Shown one piece after another: positions 10,942 to 22,910 of a stretch of 64,000 bases of DNA. A model generated the notes under the pieces. It had not been told where the DNA came from. It made no database searches and was given only the letters and a program-made list of their open reading frames with translations. The translations under genes were made by a program, and so were the position numbers. How positions within the stretch are numbered: position 1 is the stretch's first letter; each line of letters starts with the position of its first letter. Origin of the DNA: Dreissena polymorpha (Eukaryota; Mollusca; Bivalvia; Myida; Dreissenidae); assembly GCF_020536995.1 (NCBI RefSeq), contig NC_068355.1, positions 5,626,711 to 5,690,710 on the forward strand, read 5' to 3'.

Positions 10942-12189
10942 TCATTTATTATAATAAATGCTTTGTGAATATAGGTTCCTAAGTTTTTTAAGTATATGCT
11001 CATTTTCTGACTTTATAAAATTTACAAATTTAGCCATGCTAGGTCTAAACCAATATTTTCTGCCAATATATTTTTTCCTAATGTCAGTATACATTACACA
11101 TCCCATAACAAAATGATATCCATCCTCAATTATATTGCATCTTGCACATTTTCTATCACTTATTGGGGTACTCAAAGGTCTGGTCCATCGACCAGCCTCA
11201 ATATGCAATTTATGCGATGAGACTCGAAAACGAGAAAACGATTGACAAAACTTACTAATATTAAAACATTCGAGATATGGTTTAAATCTAAAAGATGAAA
11301 TTGTGTTGTAGAATAAAGCTCTACTAGACTGAGATAATCTGGCGTACCAATTCTGTATAAATTGGTCATTTAATCTCTGCTTAACAATATACAGAAACAT
11401 GTCATTATTACCTACACCTTGAAAAGTCCAGGCATCAACAAAACCAAGCGAACATAATAAGTTCTTCAATAAGGAGCACCAATTCGTTTTTTTTGGATAA
11501 TATTCTAAATCATTCTTTAATAAATTATGCACAAGAAGAATATACTTATTTTCTTTCGTTTGAAGAATTCGTAACCAATATTTAATAGCCTTATACATAT
11601 GAATAGTTTTAAAAGATACTCTGCCTAATTCGCCATATATAAAATCGTTCTGAGTAGTTTTCTTCACACCAAGCAGTTTTTTGCAAAATCTCACATGTAA
11701 TGTCTCAATTGATAAGTCATTCGCAAAACAACATATTTCATAACAATAATTCAAAATTGGCGATACCAGCTTATCGGAAAGTTCCAACTTGTGTTTTGGC
11801 GGTATATAAGTAAATTTATACAAGTATTTATTCATAGTAAAAATGGCTTTCTGTGCCTGTCCGGCCAAAGTACTTTGTGCGGTACTAAGCGAACCCCCTG
11901 TATTAAAAACCACACCTAAATAACAGAATTAGTTAACTATTTCAATTGGTTCGCCATTATAATAAAAAGCAATGACATTTGGAATAGAACCGTTTTTTTA
12001 AATATCATAACTTTTGTTTTAGCAACATTTACCTTCAGTTTCCATGTTAAACAATATCATATAATATATATAAATACTACGCTTTAATGATTCAGCCGAA
12101 TTTGCAAAAATGACAATGTCGTCGGCATACAGTAACATAAATTTCGAAACATATTAACATCTATACCATCTGCATTGTTATGAATAAAC
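10942..12189 (-). pseudogene. LINE RT catalytic core end and C-terminal region (3' piece of a split LINE)
   Basis: On the minus strand it reads NNADGIDVNMF, LLYADDIVIFANSAESLKR (catalytic YADD box near 12115), WKLKVNVAKTKVM, FYYNGEPIEIVN, LGVVFNTGGSLSTAQ and a long open C-terminal region of 323 codons. This ends in a CARCNIIEDGYHFVMGC-type zinc-knuckle and a natural stop at 10942. The CARC-x-H-x-C arrangement is typical of the C-terminal domain of LINE ORF2 proteins. There are breaks near 11930, 12060 and 12135. The upstream part continues at 13682, beyond the hAT insertion. Confidence 0.9.
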
Positions 12190-13681
12190 TAGGGAAGCAA
12201 AAGGTTACAAAAATCATTAACCGGTTAACCTTTTTCCGTAACCTGTTATTAACCGGTTTACCGAAACGCCTTAAGTAGTTAAAATGATTTAGAGTACGTA
12301 AAAAATGTCATACCGCTCGAACCGCTCTGTATAAACAAAAGTAATTTCAAAATTGAAATCGCTTGCGTTGATAACATGCCAGTTTCGTAATAAAATGTAT
12401 TATACAATTTATTTTAATAATTTTGTAAATGTATGCTATATATTTTTTTTATTTTTCCTGCGTAAATGCATAGGAGTAAACAATGAAAGAACTACACAAT
12501 GTTCATTTTCAGGTTTAATTAACTTATTTTTGGTTGGGCCGCTTATATCACGTTCGCATCGTATCTCTCACAGAAATGGTGTTTTCCTTTGTTCTTTCTG
12601 TTTTAATTTTTGAAACTCAAATTTGAATAATATAGAAATGTTTTTTCCCTTTAAATTCGACGTAAAGTGGGTCATGTGTGTTCAACGAATCCGCATCTCT
12701 TCTTATTCGATAATTGCATATTTTGTTGTTTGCATTTTAGCGTTTGTAGCCGAAGTAGTATTGTTTAATTTTCATTATACAATTAAATAATGTGGGAAAA
12801 ATAAAGGACACGAATGCAAATTAAATTAATTTTGAACGAAATGTAAGTTGAATATTTAATATAATCAGTACTTTAATTAATACTTTAAACTTGATTTAAT
12901 AGCGAAGTATTATGATCTCAATTACTGATAGTTACGTATGTTTGTTAACATACTATAGCGCGCAAATTTTAAGAAATTGCACAAATACTAAATTTAATTG
13001 TTTAATTTTTTTAATTTTTTTTTATTGATCTTTAAGTATTAAATTAGTTAATAATATGCTTTCTCAAATAAAACTTGCATCGGACGGTAATGGTGGAATC
13101 GTTGGACGTAAATTATCATAATGATATTAATTTGTGATAAACAAAAACGACGTTAACTCGTCAAGATTTTAACTACGAATGCAATTCTTGATAAAACTGT
13201 AAACTATAAACACAGTATTTTCGAGAGCAATCAGTGTTGGATAGCGGTTAACAAAACATCAAAATAAGCCGTCCAATGTCAACACTGTTTTTATCGCGAG
13301 TTCAATAAACTTTTCAATTACGTCTTCGCTGATAGCTCCCACTCACCGCAGTTCGCTAGTTAAATCTAAGCGAGTAAAAAAAAATAGTGTCAGTTATCAA
13401 AACGTACCCCCTATTTGTTATCACAAAGGTATTGATTAATTCCTTTATTACTTTGATTGTTTACACGTCATTTATTACCGTCGATGGTGCGGTATGTTGT
13501 TCTAGCTAGTCGCCGGCGCAAGTTGGCATTTTGTAACGCGAAAAAAGTAAAATAGTACGAATTATTCCATGAAAAAAAAATCAAATATTTTTTCCAGGTA
13601 AACCTTTTTCCGAAAATGTAACCGGTCAACTGGTCGTTTCGGTAGGTTGACCGGTTAACCGGTTAACCTCGTGCATCCATA
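12190..13681. mobile_element. Non-autonomous hAT element with 8-bp target duplication
   Basis: The 8-bp duplication GAATAAAC lies at 12182-12189 and 13682-13689. The ends read TAGGGAAGCAAAAGG on the left and the complement of TATGGATGCACGAGG on the right, matching hAT-type termini (TAGGGATGCAC). Subterminal regions are full of AACCGGTTAA blocks. The interior has no recognisable transposase. It splits the minus-strand LINE between MFI and the ADGIDV stretch. A truncated relative lies at 26275-26700. Confidence 0.92.
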
Positions 13682-14139
13682 GAATAAACATATCTTCTAA
13701 ATCATTGATAAACATCGAAAATAAAAAGGGAGATAAGCACTCCCCCTGACGCGCATGAGTGCATGTGTATTCATCACTTAACTTATTGCAATACTTAACT
13801 CTAGACTTAACAGAATCGTATATTGATTTAACAATGTTGAGTATATGACCTCTAAGTCCCAGCTGTATCAGCTTAAACCAAAGATTTTCACGAACCACAT
13901 AGTCAACACATAATGTATAAAGTTGTTTCCCTTGATTCAGAACATGTGTTATTAAACCGTTAAGCATAAATATATTATCTACCGTACTCATATTTGCCCT
14001 AAATCCTGATTGGGCTTCTATATACACGTTATACTTTTCGGCCCATGATTTCAATCTTTTATCTATAATCCTAGTAAACAGCTTACCTAAACTACTCAAT
14101 AAAGTTATACCACGATAATTATCCACATTATTTATACTG
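13682..14139 (-). pseudogene. LINE RT N-terminal palm and motif B (middle piece of a split LINE)
   Basis: The minus strand reads NNVDNYRGITLLSSLGKLF, IIDKRLKSWAEKYNVYIEAQ, GFRANMSTVDNIFMLNGL, YTLCVDYVVRENLWFKL, ARQGECLSPFLFSMFINDLE (motif B) and DMFI. The stretch that normally reads SKAFD after CVD is missing by an in-frame deletion, so motif A is damaged. The piece is bounded by the hAT element (12190-13681) and by the left end of the 8.9 kb TIR element (14140). Confidence 0.9.
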
Positions 14140-14160
14140 ACTTAACGTCAAAAAGTCCGT

Positions 14161-15000
14161 CCCCCCAGAAAGTTGCGCATGTGATGTACATGTTTTATTA
14201 ATAACATTTTCATTTTTTAACATAGCGTCATGATAATTATATCAAACGAATCAGCTTAAAAATGCGCATTTCACAATATATTATACAAAAAACAGACATA
14301 CCGACATTTAAGGAAAACCTATGTTTTTAATTACAATAATGGTTAAAAATACGATGTAGAGATGTAACATAAAACGTTGATGTAATACGGAAATTATTAT
14401 TTTTCCGCCGAAGCAAACTATCGATTCGGCGGAAAAATATATTGTCTGATGCGACAGACGTCAATGATTTCATGACGTCATTTTCACGCCAATCCGCCAA
14501 ACAGACCAACAATGGTGACGAAAAGAGAGAGAGGTAAGTTTTGTAGAGATCGCTTTGTTTGCGACTTTTTCTTACTAATTTGATTTTCAAACTTCCATTG
14601 CGTTATCATTGAATAATAAAAGAAAAAATAATTACATTTTAGAAATGCGTTTTTTTTTTTTATTTGAGTCATATTGGATATATGTTCATAGCGAGAAAAC
14701 TGGCCATCTAATCGCCATTTACAATTGTACCAAAAATGTCACAAAAATGATAAAAAAATCAAATTTTAAGTGTTTAAAAATTTTGAAACAATATTGTTCG
14801 CTCAATATTGAAAATTTTGGAAAAATAAAAAGCTTGAGACATGCGTTTTTTGTACGAAATCTTCCTGCGAAATTTCGTCTAGATAGAGTCATCAATGACT
14901 GAGTTTATTCAAGTTTTACTTTGTACCAATAATGTCACGTTTTTGTACAAAATCCCGACGTTCGACGCTGCAGTTGTAGTCTTTTTACGCATATACCCAG
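14161..15000. other. AT-rich interior of the 8.9 kb element
   Basis: No supported gene. TTTCCGCCGAAGCAAACTAT and TCGATTCGGCGGAAAA around 14402-14436 form a short palindrome, and several poly-A/T runs follow. The open frames here are short and show no known domain. Confidence 0.4.
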
Positions 15001-15960
15001 GGAGGGGGGGGGGGGGCTGCGTATACGTGAGCTTACCGCGTTTAAGTGAGAAGGTTGTTGCAAAACTTTAAAGATGGCGTCGTTGTAGTGTTTTTCGTGA
15101 AGGAGTAGCGGATATTTTCACCCGGTAAGCCAGTTTATATTTATATTTCTTTTGAATGAATAAGGCCTTTCGGCTCTACGGTGTTTGTGCTCCCCTCGGT
15201 TTTTTGTTTCAATACCGTAGACGTCAGAATAAAAAAGTTATTGAAGCAAAACCGTCGACAAATTTGTTGTTTAATTTCTTGACCTTCGAGATGTTGGATG
15301 TTCGAATATCATTTTCTCTCACAATAAACAGTATTTGTACATGTTTACAGTAAAATATAACATAAATCACGATTATTTTATTATCTCGACGCGTTTTTAT
15401 GTCTATTAATTCATTTAATGCCGAATTATAACGGTTTACCCCCCCTTTTTGGAACAAAACTTCCTTTTAAGCACATTTTGGGACCTGACTTCCAAATGAT
15501 AAACATCTCTTTCCTATGTTAGAAGGTTTTATGCGAAATAACTTTCGTGAATGAATTCCGTATTGGTGCGAGTGTTTTGGAAATCATTTTCACTTGAGGA
15601 AATCAAGTTTTCTTTTTTTTATTAATTGTTATATTATTAATTTTTATTATTGTATCTTTTATCGCGTACTTAACGCTAACATTTTGTGTGTGTAAAATAT
15701 AAGACATTCGACGGTATTATTAACACAGTTTATTTTATGCTTTCCGGTGGTTTATAGAGAAATATCAGTGAATTAAAACTGATAATTACACGGTTTCAAA
15801 CAGTGAAAATTATCAGTGAAAATTATCGATAATTTTCATTGTTTACTGTGAAATGACGTTATTTTCTCGACGAAATGACGTCATTTTCTCAGCGAAATTC
15901 TTTAGTTAAACTCTTTAAAATGTATATAAACGGTGAAAATAAGCATAAAATAAAAAGAAA

Positions 15961-16108
15961 ATTTGTTGGATTCGGTGGAATATCGATTTTAATTCACTCG
16001 TGTTCATAAAAAATATATATTTTCACTCGTGGCTCCGCAACTCGTGAAAATATTATTTTCTATGATCACTCGTGAATTAAAATCGATAATCCACCGAATC
16101 CAACAAAT
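15961..16108. mobile_element. 148-bp palindromic MITE
   Basis: The arms are near-perfect inverted repeats of about 42 bases: ATTTGTTGGATTCGGTGGA on the left and its complement TCCACCGAATCCAACAAAT on the right, continuing into ATCGATTTTAATTCAC. The hairpin loop is CTCGTG-rich. There is no coding content and no clear target duplication. Confidence 0.75.
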
Positions 16109-16109
16109 A

Positions 16110-18270
16110 TCCTCTATGTAATAATTACCTGTTTATTTTAACACATATGGACATACTGGTGTTTGAATATGCATCAAACGGAATACTATGCCTACTAAAC
16201 GGAATACAATGCTTACAATTTACAGATATCAAGACGCCAGTTATATATGTCGAGGATGCCAAGATTAAAAAATACGGCGTAACGAAGTGTGTACCGCTCT
16301 AGAAAGCAAAAGGTACATGAAAACCAACCAATCAAACAAAAAAGATTACGTCGAAGTAGCACGCCAAACAATCACATGTACTTGCAATATAAGTGTAATG
16401 AAAAACAGAAAAGAGTAAAGCCGTTTCGATATTAGTATAAGGTTGCTGTAACCAAATACTGCCATTGTTGCGATTCGGAATACATGAAGCAATTTAGAAT
16501 ACCTGACACCTGCTTATAGATGCATATCGGTGGATGTTTATTTTTAATGAAAACTTAAATATTAATTGTTTATTTAATACAACGACATTTGACACGTTTT
16601 ACCATAACGATACTGATACATGTATGTGACTTTGATGTGACAAATTTTGGACGACCTTCTTTTAAACCAGTTCTGAGTTGGTCACTATATTACAATCGCA
16701 AAAAGTGAATTTGTAGTGGATATAATGATTTGTGCAAATGCAATACACGATATGATTTCAGTAGAAGTGATCAATATATACATGTATTTTTTTCTCTTTT
16801 ATACATATGTGAATACATATTATTTAAGACTGTTGTATTGCGGGAATAAAGTATTGGTTCACATAGAAATATTATTTCGTTTGTTCCTAACATTGCCTTC
16901 TCATCGTAAGTTAATATGTCAAATGCATAACGAATTCATTCCGACTCAAATCTTTTTTATCATGTATGTAAGTGCTGAATACAATTGAAAATGTATGCAG
17001 AGACATCGTTGGAAGAAATGACGTAACACAGATAATGGTTTATTTCATAAAAAAGTGAGAAACTAGCATGACATATACGGAACAAAACGTGTAAGTAAGT
17101 AGCACTTATAGCAATTATATGTCAGACTTGTCTATGTAGAAATAATAAAATAAAACAAACAAAAAAACACATAATACATCAACTGTACATTTTGTTTGTT
17201 TGGTTCGTTTGTTTTATTTGCTGTTTTAGCCCGGCTCTGTTGAAGGACTCTCTCTTGCATATTATACATTAAAACTCATGTGGTCCATGAATGGGGAATG
17301 GTATTCCAGTCCTCCGCTAATGTTAAATTCCTAATTACATAATTTTATACTGCAACGAGAGATGCACTTATTATCGCCCTTTAACCTTCGTCATCTGAAA
17401 AGACAGTAAAAGAATGGTTAAAGAAAAGTTCATATCAGAATAAGGTCGACACGTCATAAAATACATTTAATTAATAAAAATATTACTGAAAAGGCTGATA
17501 AACATTCTTTTATCTATTATTATAAACATCAGCCACCCCACAACCCATCTTCTTTAAAATCGGTGAATTGATTCTGTTGGGGCAGGTTTGTGTACAACAT
17601 TTTCATAATTCTACAGTAAAATGGTTAAGAAAACACTTTTATTGCACCACATAAAATGCTATAAAACTATAATATTGAAGTGCACATATAAACTTTATTA
17701 TAGATGGGTAGGTATTTCGTGTCAATCTCTTTCACATATAAAAGAGCTGTTGGTCATTTGGAAGTCATGTTATGCTGCTTAAAGTACATATAGATGCATA
17801 ATTGTTTTTAGATTAAGCAAAATAAAACACTAGGTATTTGCCAAGATTCATAAGAGTCAAATATATACGAGAAGCAAGAGCGTAATCGTGCGCAGCGAGA
17901 CTTGCTCATATAGAATTAAACCTCTTATGGCTTTCTTTCAAAATAATTTCATGTCTCCGAACTAATATGCAATACGCCCGGTGTTTTTCTTTTGATATGC
18001 GGATTAATGCTCAGTTTTAGATCCATAACTAATGAGCGCCTCAATATGTTCAAAAATTAACACCGGATTAATGTTCACCGACATTTTTTCATACAGATTT
18101 GATATAAATATTATAGAGCTGAACAAAAAAATACATTAAGCCATGTTTTACCGGCACACGCACTGGACATACACCTTTAAATCAAAGTACTGACAGTACT
18201 GGTGTGACGATGCTTTTGAATAGGATTGATATAAAAGCATCTATTTAAGTTTATCTACATCACCACAATT
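16110..18270. other. AT-rich DNA, no gene seen
   Basis: No coding sequence or clear repeat was recognised. Open frames are short and lack known motifs. Confidence 0.4.
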
Positions 18271-18275
18271 GTGTA

Positions 18276-18480
18276 TGTGGGTACGAAAATTTTGGGTAGG
18301 AAAAAATGGGTACGAAAATTGTGGGTACAAAAAATATGCCAAAAAAAATGGGGTTCGACAAAAGATTTGGTTACGAAAAAAATTTGGGTAGGATAAAACA
18401 TTGGGTACGAAATAAAATGTGGGTACTAGCAAAAATTAGGGTACGAAAAATGTAGGGTACGAAAAATAATTGGGGGTACG
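18276..18480. repeat. Degenerate GGGTACGAAAAA minisatellite
   Basis: About ten copies of GGGTACGAAAAW-type units 15-20 bp long occur in irregular spacing. They create open frames on the minus strand that have no protein meaning. Confidence 0.8.
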
Positions 18481-19165
18481 GGGAAGTATTACCCTTGGGG
18501 AACTTGATCCATTCAGCGAAACTGGAAGGCGGGTTACATTCTCGATCAAATATAACAAGAAATATCTTTAAAAAAAGATATTCGACGTGTATTTTCTGAA
18601 CCACTCATCTCAAAAAACGTTTTGTTACAGTAAAACGTTTGTGGGTTATAACATTACGTTTCAGCATATCAATTCAAAACTTTACATGCTCTTTAATTAC
18701 ACCATGCTCTTTAATTTCACATGTATATCATACCAAACTTTATATATTGTAGTTTCCTTTCGTAAGTTAATGATGCTATGTGTACGGACGTGATTTCACA
18801 TGCCAATGTGCATGAACATATATTTTTTCTCTTTTGATTATTGTTTTTTTCTCGAATCCAATAAGCTTAGGCATGTTGTATGTTAAAAACGGCAATAATT
18901 TCATGATGATTCCCGAAAGTAGGTATGAGCACATAGTCGTAAGAGCAATTGAAGAGGTGGGTTCGCCCATGAACACATGGTAAGGTTCACTAAATCTCCG
19001 AGTATGACCTAATACATTTTGTGTTTCAAACAGCAAACAATATCCAACAAACGAATGAATTATCAAACATAATATGTGCACTGATGTCGCTCTGTAATTT
19101 CTGTTTGAATAGTTTATTAAATATACAAAATGTGAAAGCGAGTGTTTATCGAGTGCCATCAGTAA
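18481..19165. other. No gene seen
   Basis: An open frame of 133 codons (18776-19177, -) runs partly into the neighbouring SINE and has no recognisable domain. Nothing else was found. Confidence 0.35.
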
Positions 19166-19169
19166 ATAA

Positions 19170-19415
19170 ATTGCCATCGCCCCCAGAAAGACGTGTTAGT
19201 TGGTTACGGGGGATAGTGCAGATACAGGAGACACCCCGTTCCAGAGGTGACCCTGGGTCTTTTAGTGCGCGGTGTATAGTACCTAATACACTGCACCTCG
19301 GTTTAACGTCTCATGCGAAAGACGAGTTAGTAGGTTAGGTGCAGCGGGGGATCGAACCAGCGATCTCTGGATTGTGAAGCCAGTGTGTTACCACTAGACC
19401 ACGGATCCGCTACTC
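19170..19415 (-). mobile_element. tRNA-derived SINE (Val-like head)
   Basis: The minus-strand head (19415 to about 19335) has an A box in GTGGTCTAGTGGTAAC, an anticodon loop TTCACAA with a 4-5 bp stem, and a B box TGGTTCGATCCCC. The loop would read anticodon CAC, suggesting a valine tRNA ancestor. A ~165-bp non-tRNA body follows. The acceptor stem is degraded, so this is a SINE head and not a functional tRNA gene. Confidence 0.75.
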
Positions 19416-19419
19416 ACAG

Positions 19420-20335
19420 CTGTCAATCGGCTATTATGCTGTTATATACCATAGTCGCTACAACGTTTACAAGTGGCAGGTTCGAAATAATTCGTTTTCT
19501 TTGAACTCATGATCGCGTTGAAAGTTAATTAATTATAAACATTTTAATTCGCAATTTATTTACTGAATCACGACAAATGTAAAATACAATACTGAAAATG
19601 CATAGTTATTTCATTGATCTATAAACATATAATGGATTAAATATAACTGATTTAAAATTAACGTTTTCAAACTATTATAAAATCTTTTTTCTCAGAATAT
19701 GCTGTCCTATTTATAGCTGAGCTTCCTATACCTTTATCAATGATAATCAGCGAGGTATGCCGATTAGAAAAATCGAGCTATCTCAATCGGACTGGCTCGG
19801 TCTTTTACATAGGTCGCCATTGTGAAGAATTTTTCATGGAATGATAACTTTGACGAACTGCTTCGCAGCATCGTCAAAAAACGCTATACAAATTCCAGTA
19901 CTTGTGCACTTAATAGATTGTAAACAATGACGGTTGAAATCCGTTCGTGGGAATTTTCCAAGAGCGACGTCAACGTTCATGAAGCCTTTCATTCATAAAT
20001 GTATATATGCGTCGGGTGTCAAAACCAGCATCACCGGATGTAAAATCTATTTTTGACCTGCATATTATCCGCTGCTGTGTGCACCTGCCAATTAGTTTAA
20101 AATGGATTCCGAACCGGTCAGTAATTAACATAACATCAGGACATAATATCCCTTCCAAAAAGGGCGCTATGCTGCTTAAAAGTACATGTATATTGCAAAA
20201 ACGTGAAGCTCCCCACGTATAATGTCGCAGTTTATAACAATACAAGTTATGTTTCATCTTTTGTAATGTAGCTTGAGGTTTCGTATCTTTGAAAATTATG
20301 AAAGAGGTATAGATTTAAACAGAGGAAACGTTTTT
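19420..20335. other. No supported gene; weak open frames on both strands
   Basis: At 19970-20257 the plus strand (71 codons) and minus strand (95 codons) are both open over a slightly GC-richer stretch. Neither frame has a known domain, so neither is called as a gene. Confidence 0.35.
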
Positions 20336-20856
20336 TAAAACATTCATACCAATGGTAAAAAGAGGGGTTAAACCAATAGTTTTTGGCAATAAATTAGTTA
20401 TAAGAGATAAAACGGCGTCTGGAAAATGAAATAATCATGGTTTTAGTTATATTTTACCGTACACGTGCATCAATACTGTGTATTATAAGAGAAAATGATA
20501 TTTGTACATCCCATTTCTCGAACGTCACGTAAGGAGACAACACATTTGTGAACGGTTTTCCTTCAATAACTTTTTTATCCTTACGTCTACGATCTTGAAA
20601 CAAAAAACCGAGGGAAGCACAAACACCGGAGAGCCGAAAGGGCGTATTCATTCAAAAGAAATATAAATATAAACTGGCTTACCGGGTGAAAATATCCGCT
20701 ACTCCTTCACGAAAAAACACTAAAACGACGCCATCTTTGAAGTTTTGCAACAACTTTCTCACTTAAACGCGGTAAGCTCACGTATACGCATCCCCCCCCC
20801 CCGATACCATGATACGGGTCATGATGAGTGATCACAATTTATAGCATATAAATTAA

Positions 20857-21335
20857 TTAATTGAACAGTACTTCACAATTGTACAGTGTATAGAGTACCT
20901 TGCAGTAAAATAAAATAATTAAGTTCTGATAAAATAAGATGTGTTGTTAAGCGCAGAGTTGAAGATCAAATCTTAACAGATGGCGGTCCAGCTTTGTCGC
21001 AATTTAATTGAACAATACTTCTCAAACGTACAGAACAGTACAGTAACATAAAATAATAAAGTTATGAGAAAGTGAGAATCGTTGTTAGTACAGAGTCGAA
21101 GATCAAGTCTTAACAGAAGGCGGTACAGCTTTGTTGCAATGTAATTGAGCAATACCTCTCAAAGGTACAGTACAGTACAGTAACATAAAATAATAAAGTT
21201 CTGAGAAAGTGAGATGCGTTGTTCAGCGCAGAGTTGAAGATCAAGTCTTAACAGATGGCGTTACAGCTTTGTCGCAATTTGATTGAACAATACTTCTCAA
21301 ATGTACAGTACAGTAACATAAAATAATTAAGTTAC
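20857..21335. repeat. ~140-bp tandem array, about 3.4 copies
   Basis: AATTGAACAATACTTCTCAA-type starts occur at about 20857, 21005, 21142 and 21281. Each unit carries GTACAGTA, ACATAAAATAATAAAGTT, CAGAGTTGAAGATCAAGTCT and CAGCTTTGTCGCAATTT. It lies in the 8.9 kb element. Confidence 0.85.
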
Positions 21336-21529
21336 AATCTTGATGATACAATAAAATGGTTTAGTTTAAAGGGATAAAGAACAGAGTATTGAGCGTGGAC
21401 GCATTTTCGGATGATTTCATGTTTTAAGAACATAGCAAAATTAACGCATATAATTTTTTTATCCCGTAGCTTTTACGTTCAATTTATTTTACAGATAAGC
21501 TCGAAATAGCAACACGGCTCGCTAACGCA

Positions 21530-21803
21530 AAATCTCTGAGTTTTCAAGTATTTGGAAACGATTAACAGAGACACGGAAATAAGATTCAATCCCGCTGATG
21601 AAATCAGAAGCGTCTACCACGTACGCGTACATGGAGACGAGCCCGGTGTCGTTCACGTAAAAGCAATTACATGCTTCTCCTGTGATCAATGTAGTATAGG
21701 TATGTAACAGAAGAGAAAACGCGTTACCCAGTACGGGACTTAAACCCGCGACCTCCTCCATGCAAGTTTGACACTCGAACCAACTGAGCTAACCGGGATG
21801 CTA
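21530..21803 (-). mobile_element. tRNA-derived SINE
   Basis: The minus-strand head carries an A box (GGTTAGCTCAGTTGGTTCGA) and a B-box-like CGGGTTTAAGTCCCG about 45 bases later. A ~200-bp body to 21530 follows. The acceptor ends do not pair. The 79-codon open frame in the body is a by-product. Confidence 0.7.
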
Positions 21804-22019
21804 TAATATACGACTTATATTTACATTTATATAATATACACACTATGCCCCAACTGCTTACAGAGGGTAATTATACAGTAGTTTTACACTCTCTATTACA
21901 TTCCTCTCACCTTTCTTATTAAACATAATAATAATTATAATCAAATAATTACAACAACCTTCGACGTTTTGACTAACCAATGGCTAATCACTCTTACGGA
22001 ACCGAGAAAAAAACTTGTT

Positions 22020-22082
22020 GCCTACCCGCGAACTGCTGCTTGAAAGTCAGGTACTCTAATCAACTGAGCTAACCGGTATACA
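22020..22082 (-). tRNA. tRNA-like fragment (SINE head)
   Basis: The minus strand reads CCGGTTAGCTCAGTTGATTA (A box), then ACTTTCAAGCAGCAGTTCGCGG, after which the B box is lost. It resembles the head of the SINE at 21530-21803, and is best read as a truncated SINE. Confidence 0.5.
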
Positions 22083-22103
22083 ACTCATAGTTACATTATA
22101 TAT

Positions 22104-22374
22104 GAGTCGCGTTCTGAGAAAACTGGGCATAATGCATGTGCGCAAAGTGTCGTCCCAGATTAGCCTGTGCAGTCCGCACAGGCTTATCCGGTACAACACT
22201 TTCCGCTTTTATGAACTTTTTCGTTTAAATGAAGTCTCTTCTTAGCAAATATCCAATTTAGGCGGAAAATGTCGTCCCTGATTAGCCTGTGCGCACTGCA
22301 CAGGCTTATCTGGGACGACACTTTACGCGCATGCATTATGTCCAGTTTTTTCAGAACACGACTCGTATATAAAC
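22104..22374. mobile_element. ~270-bp TIR MITE (GAGTCG...TTCTGAGAAAACTGG family)
   Basis: The terminal inverted repeats run GAGTCGCGTTCTGAGAAAAC on the left and the complement on the right (GTTTTTTCAGAACACGACTC with small differences). They continue inward as CATAATGCATG and AAAGTGTCGTCCC. Two internal hairpins contain GCCTGTGCxxTCCGCACAGGC-type palindromes. I associate this family with dreissenid mussels. A second, eroded copy lies at 35787-35998. Confidence 0.85.
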
Positions 22375-22448
22375 TGTATATATACACATTTATTATGCAT
22401 TATAACTGTTTACATCGGCTGATTATAACTAGTATGCACTCTATAACA

Positions 22449-22910
22449 GGAAATTTCCCTTACTGTGAAAATGAAGATTTCACAGGAAAAAGCCGCAGAG
22501 TCACCATGATTCCAGAGACTGTCCGAATTCCCGACCAACCGGTTGTTGAAGCGGAACCGTTAAAAAACCTTGTATCAGAAGGACAAGTGGTGGCATTGTT
22601 CACTGATGATGAATTATGTGAATATTATTTAATGAAGGTAACACATCCGTTACCTTGTTCCACAAAGGTAACCGAGGACCAGTGGGGAGCGGTAATACCA
22701 CAGAACACCGAAGTGTTTACTGGGTTATACTACGAAAAAGTCGGAGAAAACAGATACTCTTTGATAAGGAGTCCATACGCAATTGTTCCCGCAGCATCAA
22801 TGTTATACATTTGCGCACAGATTGACAGTAGCAAAGATACAATTAAAGTGCCAGAATATCTACACACATCAATACTCGAATGTATGAATATGTCAAAGGA
22901 TGCTCGTTAA
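22449..22910 (+). CDS. Exon-like coding end inside the 8.9 kb element, unknown function
   Basis: About 150 open codons end at a stop (22908-22910), 175 bases inside the right terminus of the 8.9 kb element. A plausible splice acceptor (TATAACAG/GAAAT) precedes it; the frame upstream of this is only MITE sequence, so an internal exon start is preferred. Recognisable stretches are SEGQVVALFTDDELCEYYLM, EDQWGAVIPQNTEVFTGLYY and VPEYLHTSILECM. They recall, from memory, a C-terminal module in uncharacterised invertebrate multi-copy proteins, some linked with transposases; I cannot name the family. Position and orientation suggest it is the last exon of the element's own gene. No upstream exons were identified. 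Confidence 0.5.
   Translation, partial: GNFPYCENEDFTGKSRRVTMIPETVRIPDQPVVEAEPLKNLVSEGQVVALFTDDELCEYYLMKVTHPLPCSTKVTEDQWGAVIPQNTEVFTGLYYEKVGENRYSLIRSPYAIVPAASMLYICAQIDSSKDTIKVPEYLHTSILECMNMSKDAR

Larger units (their letters stand above)
15001..20803. repeat. Pair of ~470-bp inverted arms, ~5 kb apart
   Basis: The left arm (15001-15470) and the right arm (20340-20803, reversed) match over most of their length. Both begin at a homopolymer (poly-G at 15002-15017, poly-C at 20790-20803), followed by the shared CGTATACGTGAGCTTACCGCG. Shared features in order: AAGATGGCGTCGT, GAAGGAGTAGCGGATATTTT, a donor-like CACCCG/GTAAGCC, then a 65-codon open frame. These are 15156-15353 (+, MNKAFRLYGVCAPLGFLF...) and 20454-20651 (-, MNTPFRLSGVCASLGFLF...), of equal length and with clear residue matches. 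The arms could be long TIRs of an inner element, or two opposed copies of a promoter-exon segment. No target duplication was found. Confidence 0.75.

Noticed and set aside
19335-19415. Functional tRNA-Val (CAC)
   Set aside because: The acceptor stem does not pair and a SINE body follows directly; treated as a SINE head.
22269-22448. N-terminal part of the 213-codon frame ending at 22910
   Set aside because: It is MITE sequence; the likely coding part starts at the splice acceptor near 22449.
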